Position numbers and translations under genes: made by a program
Notes under the pieces: model-generated
Told to the model about the DNA's origin: nothing
What the model saw: only the letters and a program-made list of their open reading frames with translations
Databases searched by the model: none
In this document: positions 17,589 through 26,454 of the stretch, piece after piece
Layout: every line of letters starts with the position of its first letter
Position numbering within the stretch: the stretch's first letter is position 1
Source of the DNA: Prevotella intermedia ATCC 25611 = DSM 20706
GTDB lineage: Bacteria > Bacteroidota > Bacteroidia > Bacteroidales > Bacteroidaceae
Reading direction: 5' to 3'
NCBI RefSeq assembly: GCF_001953955.1
Contig: NZ_CP019301.1
Location: forward strand, 202,501-266,500
Length of the DNA: 64,000 bases

Positions 17589-17778
17589 TTTTGTAAAGAT
17601 ACTTCCGAAGAAAAACAGCAATTTCGATTTGGCACTGCGAAAGCGGCTCTTTTGCAACGTAAAACATACGCTTTTACCGTGCAAAAGAGCCGCTTTTGGA
17701 ATGCAAAACAATAGGTTTTGCAATGCGTTGATAGCGAGTTGGTTACGCAATAGTTACGCTTGTGAAAAATATTTACAC
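17589..17778 (-). repeat. 190-bp modular intergenic repeat, copy 2 (minus orientation)
   Basis: Same layout as at 11838 but inverted. Words in element orientation are GGCTC, GTATG, and inverted GAGCC, so blocks 1 and 3 pair. Lies between the convergent M64 peptidase and butyrate kinase genes. Confidence 0.9.
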
Positions 17779-17864
17779 TTTTCTTGCAGCAGTTTATTGC
17801 ATTCCTGCCACCAACGTGGCTATGTATTGGGTGTTGCGAGCGTGATGATTCACGCCCCAACGGT

Positions 17865-18929
17865 TTAGTAAACCTTTACTTCCTGCTTGCCTTCCAACGC
17901 CGCCAAGGCATTCTCTGTGAGGGCGAGCATTTCGTCCTGACCAGGGTAAACCACGACGGGGGCAAGGTAGCTGATGCGCTTTTTCAGTTCGCCAACAAGG
18001 TATTCGCTGTAACACATACCACCTGTGAGGATTACGGCGTCTATCTTTCCGCAGAGCACAGCACCTTCGGCAGCAATCGCCTTCGCCACGTTCCATATCA
18101 TAGCCGATATGATGAGCTGTGCGTGGTCGTCGCCTGCGTCGATGCGTTTCCTTATTTCTCGGAAGTCGTTGGTGCCCAAGTGTGCGAGCAAACCGCCTTG
18201 CGAGCATATCTTCTTTATCATTTGCTCCTCGCTGAGTCCGCTGTTGTAGCACAAACGAACGATTTCGAGCATAGGCAGCGTACCTGTACGCTCTGGCGAG
18301 AAAGGTCCGTCGCCCGACAAAGCGTTGTTGGCGTCGATGGCACGTCCCTGCTGATGGGCTGCGAAAGAAATGCCACCGCCGAGGTGAGCGATAATAAGGT
18401 TCAGCTTTTCGTACGATGTATTGTTTTCGCGTGCATAGCGGCGAGCCACTGCTTTCTGGTTCAGTGCGTGCCAAATGCAGATGCGTGGAACTTCAGGAAG
18501 TCCAGTAACGTGTGCTTCGGGTGCCATTTCGTCTACCACACCGGGGTCGGCAATGAAGCTCTGGCAGCCGGGTATCATCTCTGCAATCTCGTATGCCAAC
18601 TTGCAACCGAGGTCGCATGGGTGTTGGTGAGGGGCTGTTCGCTGGTCTTCAATCATCTCTGGCGTAACTCTATATACACCACTTTCAACAGCCTTAGCAA
18701 GTCCGCCACGCCCTACGACAGCATCGAAGTCGAGCGGAATGTTGCGGCGTTCCAATTCCTGAAGTATGTGTTGCTTACGGTATTCATACTGGTCGAATAT
18801 GGTATGAAAATGTTCAAGGTCGCTGCGCAAGTGCTTTACATCTTCTACGAAAAGCGGTTCAATGTCGTGGGCTACCGATATTTTGGTAGAAGTAGACCCA
18901 GGGTTAATCGCTAAAATCTTGTATGCCAT
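17865..18929 (-). CDS. buk: Butyrate kinase
   Basis: A 354-residue acyl-phosphate kinase of the acetate/butyrate kinase (ASKHA) fold. It begins MAYKILAINPGSTSTKI with the phosphate-binding NPGSTSTK, and carries HLGGGISFAAH and ILTGGMCYS as further nucleotide-site segments. It converts butyryl-phosphate and ADP to butyrate and ATP, or acts on related branched acyl phosphates. The ptb gene lies 6 bp upstream, forming the classic Ptb-Buk pair for ATP-yielding acyl-CoA disposal. No butyryl-CoA synthesis genes are in the window, so the natural acyl group (butyryl or isobutyryl/isovaleryl from amino acids) is open. Confidence 0.95.
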   Translation of the reverse strand: MAYKILAINPGSTSTKISVAHDIEPLFVEDVKHLRSDLEHFHTIFDQYEYRKQHILQELERRNIPLDFDAVVGRGGLAKAVESGVYRVTPEMIEDQRTAPHQHPCDLGCKLAYEIAEMIPGCQSFIADPGVVDEMAPEAHVTGLPEVPRICIWHALNQKAVARRYARENNTSYEKLNLIIAHLGGGISFAAHQQGRAIDANNALSGDGPFSPERTGTLPMLEIVRLCYNSGLSEEQMIKKICSQGGLLAHLGTNDFREIRKRIDAGDDHAQLIISAMIWNVAKAIAAEGAVLCGKIDAVILTGGMCYSEYLVGELKKRISYLAPVVVYPGQDEMLALTENALAALEGKQEVKVY

Positions 18930-18935
18930 ATAGTA

Positions 18936-19850
18936 TTAATTGTTTGATTTAGAGATGATAGTGGCAAGTGCCATACTGTAAAACTTCGATGTTACGGTAT
19001 CGCCGCGGCTTGCCAGCACCACAGGAACCTGCGTGCCCTGCAATACGGCTGCGGTTTCGGCTGCTGCAAAGAGCGTTATGGCTTTGTAGAACACGTTGCC
19101 AGCCTCGATGTCGGGGAAGATTACGGCATCGGCTTCTCCCTCTATGGGCGAATCAATCTTCTTGTCTGCCAGTGCTTCTGCCGAGCACGACGTCTTCAAA
19201 TCGAGCGGCCCGTCTACGATACAGTCGCCGAAAGCACCGTCGGCAGCCATCTTTTTCAGTTCCAAATAGCCTTCTGTATAAGGGAAATGCTTTCCGTCGG
19301 GCTTTTCAGAACAGTGAATGAGCGATATTTTAGGCTGCTCGATGTGGAACGCGTGGCAGAAATCGGTAACGTATCGTATCTGTGCCATACGCTGTTCCTG
19401 CGTAGGATGCGGAATGACGGCAGGGTCGGTGAAGAACAAAAGTTTCGGATACGTGGGCAGTTTGGCTGCCGTGATGTGTGTCAGCACGCTGCCTTTGGGC
19501 AATATTCCCTTTTCTTTGTCAAGAATGGCACGCAACAGCACATCGGTATTCACGAAGCCTTTCATCAGCGCATCGGCACGTCCTTCTCGCACAAGTGCCA
19601 CTGCTTTCTCGGAAGCGTCCTGCGGATTGTCTGCAAAAAGAATTTCGTATTTGCCTTCGTATTTTTCTGCTGTCTGCTGCGAACATACCAAAATGGGATT
19701 GGCAAATCCCGCTTCGTATGCCATTTCTACAGCTTCGAGCGTGTGGCTGTCTTCCGCCCACACAATTGCAACATTCTTCTTGTTGCCAGTTTCCTTCAGA
19801 TTTTCCACCAACTGTGAAAAGTCTGCAATTCTGCTTGTGTTGTTCTTCAT
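18936..19850 (-). CDS. ptb: Phosphate butyryltransferase (phosphate acetyl/butyryltransferase family)
   Basis: A 304-residue enzyme of the PTA_PTB family. It lacks a signal peptide and shows the conserved segments LMKGFVNTDVLLRAIL, GSVLTHITAAKLPTY and DGPLDLKTSCS, ending in a CoA-site region with FPDIEAGNVFYKAITLFA. It moves the acyl group of butyryl-CoA to phosphate, giving the substrate for butyrate kinase encoded immediately downstream. Both are normal length and intact. A promoter lies about 50 bp upstream. Confidence 0.93.
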   Translation of the reverse strand: MKNNTSRIADFSQLVENLKETGNKKNVAIVWAEDSHTLEAVEMAYEAGFANPILVCSQQTAEKYEGKYEILFADNPQDASEKAVALVREGRADALMKGFVNTDVLLRAILDKEKGILPKGSVLTHITAAKLPTYPKLLFFTDPAVIPHPTQEQRMAQIRYVTDFCHAFHIEQPKISLIHCSEKPDGKHFPYTEGYLELKKMAADGAFGDCIVDGPLDLKTSCSAEALADKKIDSPIEGEADAVIFPDIEAGNVFYKAITLFAAAETAAVLQGTQVPVVLASRGDTVTSKFYSMALATIISKSNN

Positions 19851-19898
19851 ATTCCTCCTTTATTTATTGAAAAGGTTTGATTGTCTTGTTCTATGCCT

Positions 19899-19930
19899 AC
19901 AAAGATACAAAAAGGTATTTATTTAACAAG
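19899..19930 (-). promoter_or_regulatory. Promoter of ptb-buk
   Basis: TATCTTTGT (19899-19907 on the minus strand) with CTTG (one mismatch to TTTG) after a 19-bp spacer fits the Bacteroidetes consensus. Confidence 0.5.
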
Positions 19931-20089
19931 AAACGTATTTTACAAAATAAACATTTTTTGATATTTTAAGAAATTAACGCAGGGACTTCGCAGTATTTTA
20001 GTTTTTTAGAAGATATACGTAGCAAAATGAAAGCATAAGGCTGTATTATCAGCTTTTTGCTTTTTGCCAATGCCAAACTTCCCCTCTTG
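19931..20089. other. AT-rich non-coding stretch upstream of ptb
   Basis: No gene, RNA or repeat is visible here. It belongs to a 666-bp gap (19851-20516) that also holds repeat copy 3, an unremarkable stretch at 20280-20452 and the yebC terminator. Confidence 0.4.
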
Positions 20090-20279
20090 TTTTGTAAAGA
20101 TTATTCCGAAGAAAAACGCTAATTTCGATTTGACATTGCGAAAGCGGCTCTTTTGCAACGCAAAACAGCCGCTTTTACCGCGCAAAACCTACGCTTTTGC
20201 AACGCAAAATAATAGGTTTTATAAAACGTTGATAATGAAATAGTTATGCAATAGTTTGGCTTGTGAAAAATATTTACAC
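20090..20279 (-). repeat. 190-bp modular intergenic repeat, copy 3 (minus orientation)
   Basis: Exactly 190 bp, inverted. Words in element orientation are GTAGG, GGCTG, and inverted GAGCC; here the inverted word does not exactly pair with either direct word (GGCTG versus GGCTC). Lies downstream of yebC. Confidence 0.9.
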
Positions 20280-20457
20280 CTTTCTTTGGCGTTTTTAAGG
20301 TACCTAGCGAGTTTTTGCAGCGTGGTATTTCCCCTACAAAATATTGATTGTTCTGCTCTGTTTGTGTTTGTTTGATGATATTCAGCAGTAATGCGTTGTT
20401 GCTAAAGCCACTTTGTTGACGCTAAGAAAGAAAGGCGATGGAGTAGTATAAAGAAAA

Positions 20458-20490
20458 AGCCAACCCCATTATTGGTGGGGTTGGCTTTTG
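20458..20490 (-). terminator. Intrinsic terminator of the pheT-yebC operon
   Basis: An 11-bp GC-rich stem (AGCCAACCCCA / TGGGGTTGGCT) with a 7-nt loop. On the minus strand it is followed by TTTTTCTTT. It lies about 30 bp after the yebC stop. The plus strand also has a short T run, so it may act both ways. Confidence 0.85.
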
Positions 20491-20516
20491 TATTTTCTAT
20501 GATGCTGCGGAGCGTT

Positions 20517-21245
20517 TTACTCTGCTGGTTTCATATTTGTGTAAACATTCTGTACGTCGTCGAAGTCTTCGAGCTTTTCAATCATCTTGTCGATGGTTTC
20601 GCGTTCTTCGTCGGTAACGTCCTTTAGGTCGTTCGGAATGCGGGTGAATTCGGCAGAGGTGATTTCAAAACCATTGTCTTCCAAGTGCTTTTGTATTTCG
20701 CCAAAGCTGGTAGGCTCGCCGTAAATGGTGATTTCGCCTTCTTCATCGTCTTGGTCGAACTCGTCTTCTACACCGTAATCGATGAGGTCGAGAATGAGTT
20801 CTTCCATATCAATGCCTTCCTTAATCTTGAAAGAGAACACGGCTTTGTGGTCGAAAAGGAATGCCAACGAGCCTTGTGTGCCGAGTGTTCCGTTGAATTT
20901 GTTGAAGACAGAGCGGACATCGCCCACGGTGCGGGTGGTGTTGTCGGTCAGCGTGTCTACAAAGATGGCTATTCCGTGAGGGCCGTATCCTTCGTATGGC
21001 ACCTCTTTATAGTCGCTCGTGTCCTTGCCCATTGCGTTCTTAATGGCGCGCTGGATATTGTCTTTTGGCATATTCTCGCGTTTGCAGGTTGCGATGATAG
21101 CACGCAAGCGCGGGTTGGTTTCAGGTTCAGGACCGCCTGCCTTTACGGCAATGGCAATTTCTTTACCTAATTTTGTAAACGTGCGAGCCATGTGGCCCCA
21201 TCTCTTTAGCTTTGCAGCCTTGCGATATTCAAATGCTCTTCCCAT
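20517..21245 (-). CDS. yebC: YebC/TACO1-family translation or transcription factor
   Basis: A 242-residue cytoplasmic protein with the family start MGRAFEYRKAAKLKRWGHMARTFTKLGKEI and the conserved core VPYEGYGPHGIAIFVDTLTDN. Members act as regulators of transcription or as translation factors for difficult peptide stretches (family knowledge). It follows pheT by 12 bp. The length is normal. Confidence 0.96.
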   Translation of the reverse strand: MGRAFEYRKAAKLKRWGHMARTFTKLGKEIAIAVKAGGPEPETNPRLRAIIATCKRENMPKDNIQRAIKNAMGKDTSDYKEVPYEGYGPHGIAIFVDTLTDNTTRTVGDVRSVFNKFNGTLGTQGSLAFLFDHKAVFSFKIKEGIDMEELILDLIDYGVEDEFDQDDEEGEITIYGEPTSFGEIQKHLEDNGFEITSAEFTRIPNDLKDVTDEERETIDKMIEKLEDFDDVQNVYTNMKPAE

Positions 21246-21257
21246 TGGAATTGTGTT

Positions 21258-23726
21258 TTATCGGAGTTCTGCTCCGAGTTTTGTTGTTATGTTTTTAATT
21301 AATTTCTGCATAATGGCGTCAATGGCTTTGTCGTTCAAAGTCTTCGTCTCGTCTTGAAGTATGAAGTTCACGGCGTAGCTCTTTTTGCCTTCGGGGAGGT
21401 TCTTGCCCTCGTAAACGTCGAAGAGTTCGACTTTCTTCAGAAGTTTCTTTTCGCTCTGGCGGGCAATCTCTTCTATCTGTGCAAACTCGATGTTGGAATC
21501 CAACAAGAGTGCCAAGTCGCGGCTGACGCTTGGATATTTCGATATTTCCTGGAACTGCAGCTTGTTCTTGCGAATGGCTTTCATCAGCTCTGTCCAGTTC
21601 ACATCGGCATAGAAAACAGCCTGTGCGATGTCCATTTTCTTCAATAGCTTGTGGCTCAAGATACCCATTTCAACGATGGTTTTACCGCCGCGGGTCTTCA
21701 GTTCCATACCTTTGTCGAAGATGTTGTTCTGCGATGTTTCGGCAACAAGTGCGTTTTGTGCCATTCCAACACGGCGTAGAATGTTCTCAACGTTGGCTTT
21801 CAGTTCGTAGAAAGTGCTTTCCTCATCGGCGTGTGCCCACGAACCCTGCACGCGTTTGCCCGTTATCCAGAGTGCCAAATGGTATTCTTGGCGGTATGCC
21901 TTGATAGGGTTTTCCTCGCTCCACTTGTCTTGTTCGTACCTGTAAGTATTGCCGACTTCAAAGAATCTTAGGTTTTGCGCCTTGCGGTTCACGTTGCGGC
22001 GAATGCTTTCCAAGCCACCAAAGAGCAGTGTCTGGCGCATTACACCCAAGTCGCTCGATAGCGGATTCATTATCTTTACGGTCTGTTCCCACGGATAGGC
22101 ATTGAGTTCTGTGCCCTCATAGTAAGCCTGTGCGGTAAGCGAGTTGTTCAATATCTCGTTGAAACCTGCGCCGACAAGCTGCTCGCTCACGATATCTTCC
22201 CTGTGGAAGTTCTTGTCTGCCTCTTCGGCGATGGTGAGAGAAGACTTCAGTTCGGTTGGAATTTCAACGTTGTTGTAGCCGTAAATGCGGAGAATATCCT
22301 CGATAACGTCGCACGGACGCTTTACATCTACACGGTAGGGAGGCACGATAAGGTCGAGTCCTTCGGCATCTTCCTTCACGATTTCCATTTCAAGACTTGT
22401 TGCAATGCTCTTAATCGTGTCGGCTCCGAGCTGTTTTCCGATAAGGCGGTCGGCATATTCGTAGTTCAAACGAACAGGGAAACCTTCCATTTTCGTAGGA
22501 TATACGTCGCAAACTTCCATACTTACCTTGCCGCCTGCCAGCTCTTTGCAGAGAATGGCTGCTTGCTTGAGGGCATAAATGGTTCCGTTGGGGTCGATTC
22601 CACGCTCGAAACGGAAGCTCGAATCGGTAGAAAGACCGTGGCGACGCGCACTCTTGCGAATCCAAGTAGGGTGGAAGTAGGCACTTTCCAACACTACGTT
22701 GCGTGTGTTTTCGTATGTTCCGCTGCCTTTTCCGCCGAATACTCCGGCAATGCACATTGGTTCTTCGGCGTTGCAAATAGCAAGGTCGTGCTCGCCAAGC
22801 GTGTGTTCCTCGCCGTCGAGCGTGATGAACTTCTTGCCTTCGTTCTTGTCTTTCACGATGATTTGCCTACCTGTTACCATGTCTGCATCGAAGCAGTGCA
22901 TAGGTTGTCCGTAAGCCATCATAATGTAGTTGGTAATGTCTACAATGTTGTTGATGGGGCGAACGCCAATTACATTGAGCCTGTCTTTCAGCCATTGTGG
23001 GCTTTCCTTTACCTCGCAATCGGTGATGCTGAGGCACGCATAGCGGCGGCAGGCGTCAGGGTTTTCTATCTTTACTTTGATAGGAAGGTCGTTGTTGTCT
23101 ACCGCAAACTTATCGCAGTCGGGGCGGTGCAACGATGTTTCGTATCCGTTTTGCTTCAACCACGCGTAAAGGTCGCGTGCTACGCCGTAATGGCTCAACG
23201 CATCGGCACGGTTGGCAGTAATGTCTATTTCAATGAGCCAGTCGCTATCGAGCTGGTAATACTCTGCTGCAGGCATACCCACTTGTGCATCTTCGGGCAG
23301 AACAATGATGCCGTCGTGGCTTGTTCCTACGCCGATTTCGTCTTCAGCACAAATCATTCCCAAGCTCTCGACGCCTCTCAGCTTGCTTCTCTTGATAGTG
23401 AAAGAGTCGTCGCCATCGTACAGTACGCAGCCTAAATCTGCTACAATAACCTTTTGTCCTGCTGCTATATTGGCTGCACCGCATACTATTTGCTGTGGCT
23501 CGCCTTTGCCAAGGTCTACCGTTGTAACGTGTAAGTGGTCAGAATTGGGGTGTTCCTCGCAGGTAAGCACCTTGCCTACAAAGAGTCCTTTCAGTCCGCC
23601 ACGGATAGTTTCAACCTCTTCTACGCTTCCAACTTCCAATCCTGTTGAGGTCAGCGCAGCCGCTAAATCCTGTGGTTCAAGGTCGAAATCAACGTATTCC
23701 TTTAGCCATTTATATGAAATATTCAT
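21258..23726 (-). CDS. pheT: Phenylalanyl-tRNA synthetase beta subunit
   Basis: 822 residues, full length. The N-terminal tRNA-binding EMAP/OB domain (about residues 40-150, CEEHPNSDHLHVTTVDLG) is followed by the B3/B4 editing domain with RRYACLSI and IVDITNYIM, the B5 domain, the catalytic-like core with FFEVGNTY, and a C-terminal ferredoxin-fold anticodon-binding domain (KYPSVSRDLALLLD). It pairs with PheS, not present in this window, to charge tRNA-Phe. First gene of an operon with yebC; the promoter is at 23782-23814. Confidence 0.98.
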   Translation of the reverse strand: MNISYKWLKEYVDFDLEPQDLAAALTSTGLEVGSVEEVETIRGGLKGLFVGKVLTCEEHPNSDHLHVTTVDLGKGEPQQIVCGAANIAAGQKVIVADLGCVLYDGDDSFTIKRSKLRGVESLGMICAEDEIGVGTSHDGIIVLPEDAQVGMPAAEYYQLDSDWLIEIDITANRADALSHYGVARDLYAWLKQNGYETSLHRPDCDKFAVDNNDLPIKVKIENPDACRRYACLSITDCEVKESPQWLKDRLNVIGVRPINNIVDITNYIMMAYGQPMHCFDADMVTGRQIIVKDKNEGKKFITLDGEEHTLGEHDLAICNAEEPMCIAGVFGGKGSGTYENTRNVVLESAYFHPTWIRKSARRHGLSTDSSFRFERGIDPNGTIYALKQAAILCKELAGGKVSMEVCDVYPTKMEGFPVRLNYEYADRLIGKQLGADTIKSIATSLEMEIVKEDAEGLDLIVPPYRVDVKRPCDVIEDILRIYGYNNVEIPTELKSSLTIAEEADKNFHREDIVSEQLVGAGFNEILNNSLTAQAYYEGTELNAYPWEQTVKIMNPLSSDLGVMRQTLLFGGLESIRRNVNRKAQNLRFFEVGNTYRYEQDKWSEENPIKAYRQEYHLALWITGKRVQGSWAHADEESTFYELKANVENILRRVGMAQNALVAETSQNNIFDKGMELKTRGGKTIVEMGILSHKLLKKMDIAQAVFYADVNWTELMKAIRKNKLQFQEISKYPSVSRDLALLLDSNIEFAQIEEIARQSEKKLLKKVELFDVYEGKNLPEGKKSYAVNFILQDETKTLNDKAIDAIMQKLIKNITTKLGAELR

Positions 23727-23781
23727 TTATGTTGTTGTTTTTTATTTATCTATGTAAATTGAATGTTGCATTAAGTTAAGT

Positions 23782-23814
23782 GCAAAAGTACTAATTTTCA
23801 TCAATATACACAAA
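23782..23814 (-). promoter_or_regulatory. Promoter of pheT-yebC
   Basis: TACTTTTGC (23782-23790) and TTTG (23811-23814) on the minus strand with a 20-bp spacer. It lies about 55 bp before the pheT ATG. Confidence 0.65.
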
Positions 23815-23842
23815 TCATATAACAAGCATTTTTATTATAAGT

Positions 23843-23965
23843 ACGTGAGTGCGGTATGAGAACTGCGCCAATATATTATTTATAAGATACTTTAAGAAGG
23901 AATCGGCAATGATTTAATAGGCTTATAATCAAAAAGAAATGGAGTTTCTTTGTCCTCGAACTATT
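23843..23965. mobile_element. Decayed, internally deleted relative of the 238-bp MITE
   Basis: It begins ACGTGAGTGCGGTATGAGAA, 16 of 20 identical to the MITE end at 3810, followed by CCAATATATTAT-TATAAG. It then jumps to the other half: TTTAAGAAG-AAT..CAATGA-TTAATA..CTTATAATCAAAAAGAAA, near-identical to 3970-4012. It is about 115 bp shorter than the intact MITE. Its right end is poorly kept (CTCGAACT). It sits between the pheT promoter and repeat copy 4. Confidence 0.7.
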
Positions 23966-24010
23966 ACCCCAAACTCGCCTTGCTTTATGAACGGAAAGAA
24001 GGCAATAGAG

Positions 24011-24199
24011 GTGTAAATATTTTTCGCAAGAGTAACTGTTGTATAACAACCTGTATATCAGCGCATTGTAAAACCTATTGTTTTGCGTTCCAAAAGCGTA
24101 GGTTTTGCACGGTAAAAGCGGCTGTTTTGCGATGCAAAACAGCCGCTTTCGCAATGCAAAAACGCAGTTATCATTTTTTAAGAGAATTATCTTTACAAA
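24011..24199 (+). repeat. 190-bp modular intergenic repeat, copy 4
   Basis: 189 bp. Words are GTAGG, GGCTG, and inverted CAGCC; blocks 2 and 3 form a 17-bp hairpin with a 3-nt loop. The segment after the inverted block differs (AAACGCAGTTATCA) and is shared with the copy at 62234. Lies downstream of the lipid A deacylase gene. Confidence 0.9.
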
Positions 24200-24312
24200 G
24201 CTGAACTGAAAAACTCTCTGAAGAACATCTATGAGATTGCTTGCTCAATCTGCTTTTCTTATGCCGAACTTACATAATAAATGTGCTTTAGAACCTGCCT
24301 ATCGAGCTACTT

Positions 24313-25581
24313 TTAAAGGCGGAAAGGGTAGGTTATGACAAGTTCGGTAAAGTCTGCCTTTGTGGTATGCGCCTTTACGTTGATGCCTAATTTAAGTCCA
24401 TTTAGCGATGGAAACGAATAGTTTACGCCAATCCGTTCGTATATTCTTCCGCCTAATTCCCTATCTATTGAGCCCATTCTTCGATACAAATAGGTTCCTA
24501 AGGCAACGTTTACCGATAGGTTATGAAAGAAAGTTTCGTGTTTCCCTGCAATGCCAAACGACCAAGGCTTACAATCTATGTTGTTGCCTTCTTTCCGTTC
24601 CAATTGCTCTATGTGTGGTGCGTATGTGTTGTAGAAGGCATCTATGCCTATACCCGACGCCCATCTGCGTGCATAACGGTACATTAAATTAGCCTGCAGT
24701 GAATAGGTTGCGTATCGTTTGAAATCTCCAGTGCGGTAGTTGGGGTCTGTTTTTGGCGTGCGGAATTGTGTTATTTGCCAATCTTCGACCAAAGTCTTGG
24801 CACCAATACCCGCTGTTAAGTCAAGGTACAGAAACTTTTTGAAGGGTGCTGATTGGAAGCTGCCGTGCTCTCTGATGAATGTTTCGTAATAAGGATAATA
24901 AACAATTCCGACCGACGGACCTACACAATTTGAGCCTTTGTTTGGACGATAGAGTGCGCCGTTGCTATGATGGACAAACTCTAAGCTGGCTCTTACACCC
25001 CATTCTCGGGCAAAGCGATAGGTTTGATGAATGCCTGCTCCAAAGTATATAAGGATGGGCGTTCCTATGAAGTCGTTGTCTATATTGTTGTCTTTATTGT
25101 ACCATTTGTTGGTATAGCCAACTCCACCGCTTAACGAATAGGACGTTTCCCAGTGCTTGTTGCGGTGTATGGCGCGTTGGAAAGTGCCGTACAGCGAGAG
25201 TGTATTGCCTAAGCGGGAGTCGTATGGAACTTCTTCTATCTTATCCCAAGCTAAATCGGGAGTGCGATGAAAGAGCACACGGTTGTTCATCGTGTAGCGT
25301 AAACCGATGGATAGGGAAGGGTAGTTGTAATCTTTTGCGTATGAATCGTGGTCGGAAGGGAGATTGATATGGTTCAGTTCCAATGCAACAGAGCCATTTT
25401 CTTTCTCTTTTAAGTATTTGCGTTGGTTTTTATCTAAAGCAATAATTTCGCTTTTCATCACACTTACGGTGAAGCCCCAATGCCGTATTGAGTCTTTTTC
25501 AATAGCTTCTGCCTGTGTTGCTACATAGACAAATGCTATCAGTAAAATGCCTTTCAGACCAAGATGAGAAACCATAAGCAA
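24313..25581 (-). CDS. Acyloxyacyl hydrolase / PagL-like lipid A 3-O-deacylase family outer-membrane protein
   Basis: 422 residues with an N-terminal signal peptide (LLIAFVYVATQAEA). The body is strand-rich, and the segment RASLEFVHHSNGALYRPNKG carries the His-Ser-Asn pattern of the PagL-type active site. It ends in FTELVITYPFRL, an outer-membrane strand. Members remove an acyl chain from lipid A (family knowledge); the activity here is inferred, and the Glu of the triad was not placed. It follows tatD by 30 bp and is last in a five-gene operon, with a repeat as 3' neighbour. Confidence 0.8.
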   Translation of the reverse strand: MLMVSHLGLKGILLIAFVYVATQAEAIEKDSIRHWGFTVSVMKSEIIALDKNQRKYLKEKENGSVALELNHINLPSDHDSYAKDYNYPSLSIGLRYTMNNRVLFHRTPDLAWDKIEEVPYDSRLGNTLSLYGTFQRAIHRNKHWETSYSLSGGVGYTNKWYNKDNNIDNDFIGTPILIYFGAGIHQTYRFAREWGVRASLEFVHHSNGALYRPNKGSNCVGPSVGIVYYPYYETFIREHGSFQSAPFKKFLYLDLTAGIGAKTLVEDWQITQFRTPKTDPNYRTGDFKRYATYSLQANLMYRYARRWASGIGIDAFYNTYAPHIEQLERKEGNNIDCKPWSFGIAGKHETFFHNLSVNVALGTYLYRRMGSIDRELGGRIYERIGVNYSFPSLNGLKLGINVKAHTTKADFTELVITYPFRL

Positions 25582-25611
25582 GTAAGATATAAAGTTTAGT
25601 GCATTCAGAAC

Positions 25612-26385
25612 TTAGCAAAAGCCGAATATCCGTTCTACGTTCTTGTTCGTTTGTGTGGCTATTTCGTTCTCCGTTGTGCCATATACTTCTGCCAATTTAG
25701 CGACAACGTGCACCAAGAACGAACTTTCGTTGCGCTTTCCACGCAATGGAACGGGTGCCATATAGGGCGAATCGGTTTCGAGAACAATGCGTTGCAGGGG
25801 GACAGACTTCAATGTTTCAGGAAGGTTTGCCTTCTTGAAGGTAAGCACTCCGCCTATTCCCAATACGAAATTGTTGAACGTCAGCAACTCTGCCGCCTCT
25901 TTTTCGTTTCCCGTAAAACAGTGGAAAACGCCGCCTGGAAGCTGGTCTTGATACTTTCTGAGTATTTTTACCATTTCGTTTTGTGCCTTTCTGCAGTGTA
26001 TCATCAACGGCAAACGTGTTTCGACCGACCATTTTACCTGTTCTTCAAAAGCCTCTAACTGCTCTTTCTCAAACTCTCTGCTCCAATAAAAGTCCAATCC
26101 CACTTCGCCGACAGCAATGTAGTTGTGGTCTGCAAGCAGCACTGCTTTCATCTTTTCGAGCACTTCCCGATAGTCAGCCTTTACTTCTTCGGGGTGCAAA
26201 CCCAACATCGGATAGGCGAAATCGGGAAATTGCTTGCAGACATTGCCCATCATTTCGATAGAGTTTAAGTCGATTGCAGGCACGAAAACCTTTGAAACGC
26301 CAACGCTTTTGGCTCGTTCCACCACCTCTTGAATGTCCTCTTTAAATTCTATTCCATCTAAGTGCGTGTGTGTATCTATTATCAT
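25612..26385 (-). CDS. tatD: TatD-family metal-dependent deoxyribonuclease
   Basis: 257 residues forming one TIM-barrel amidohydrolase domain. MIIDTHTHLDGIEF gives the HxH metal site; VGEVGLDFYW, PLMIHCRKA and LETDSPYMAPVPLRGKRNES complete the family signature. It acts as a metal-dependent 3'-exonuclease/DNase in DNA repair contexts. It lies within a minus-strand operon, 69 bp after the uncharacterised gene at 26455. Confidence 0.94.
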   Translation of the reverse strand: MIIDTHTHLDGIEFKEDIQEVVERAKSVGVSKVFVPAIDLNSIEMMGNVCKQFPDFAYPMLGLHPEEVKADYREVLEKMKAVLLADHNYIAVGEVGLDFYWSREFEKEQLEAFEEQVKWSVETRLPLMIHCRKAQNEMVKILRKYQDQLPGGVFHCFTGNEKEAAELLTFNNFVLGIGGVLTFKKANLPETLKSVPLQRIVLETDSPYMAPVPLRGKRNESSFLVHVVAKLAEVYGTTENEIATQTNKNVERIFGFC

Positions 26386-26454
26386 ATTCTTCTTAATTGC
26401 AATGTTTTATCTTTGTTTATTATAGTCGGTTGCAGTCTTTGCTGTCGTCGTTTG

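Noticed and set aside
17784..18914. 376-codon plus-strand frame opposite butyrate kinase
   Set aside because: Antisense to an intact, well-conserved enzyme; no start signal or recognisable domain.
22203..23435. 410-codon plus-strand frame opposite pheT
   Set aside because: It lies wholly on the complement of a full-length pheT with all domains; its translation is Val/Cys/Phe-rich with no motif, typical of an antisense shadow.
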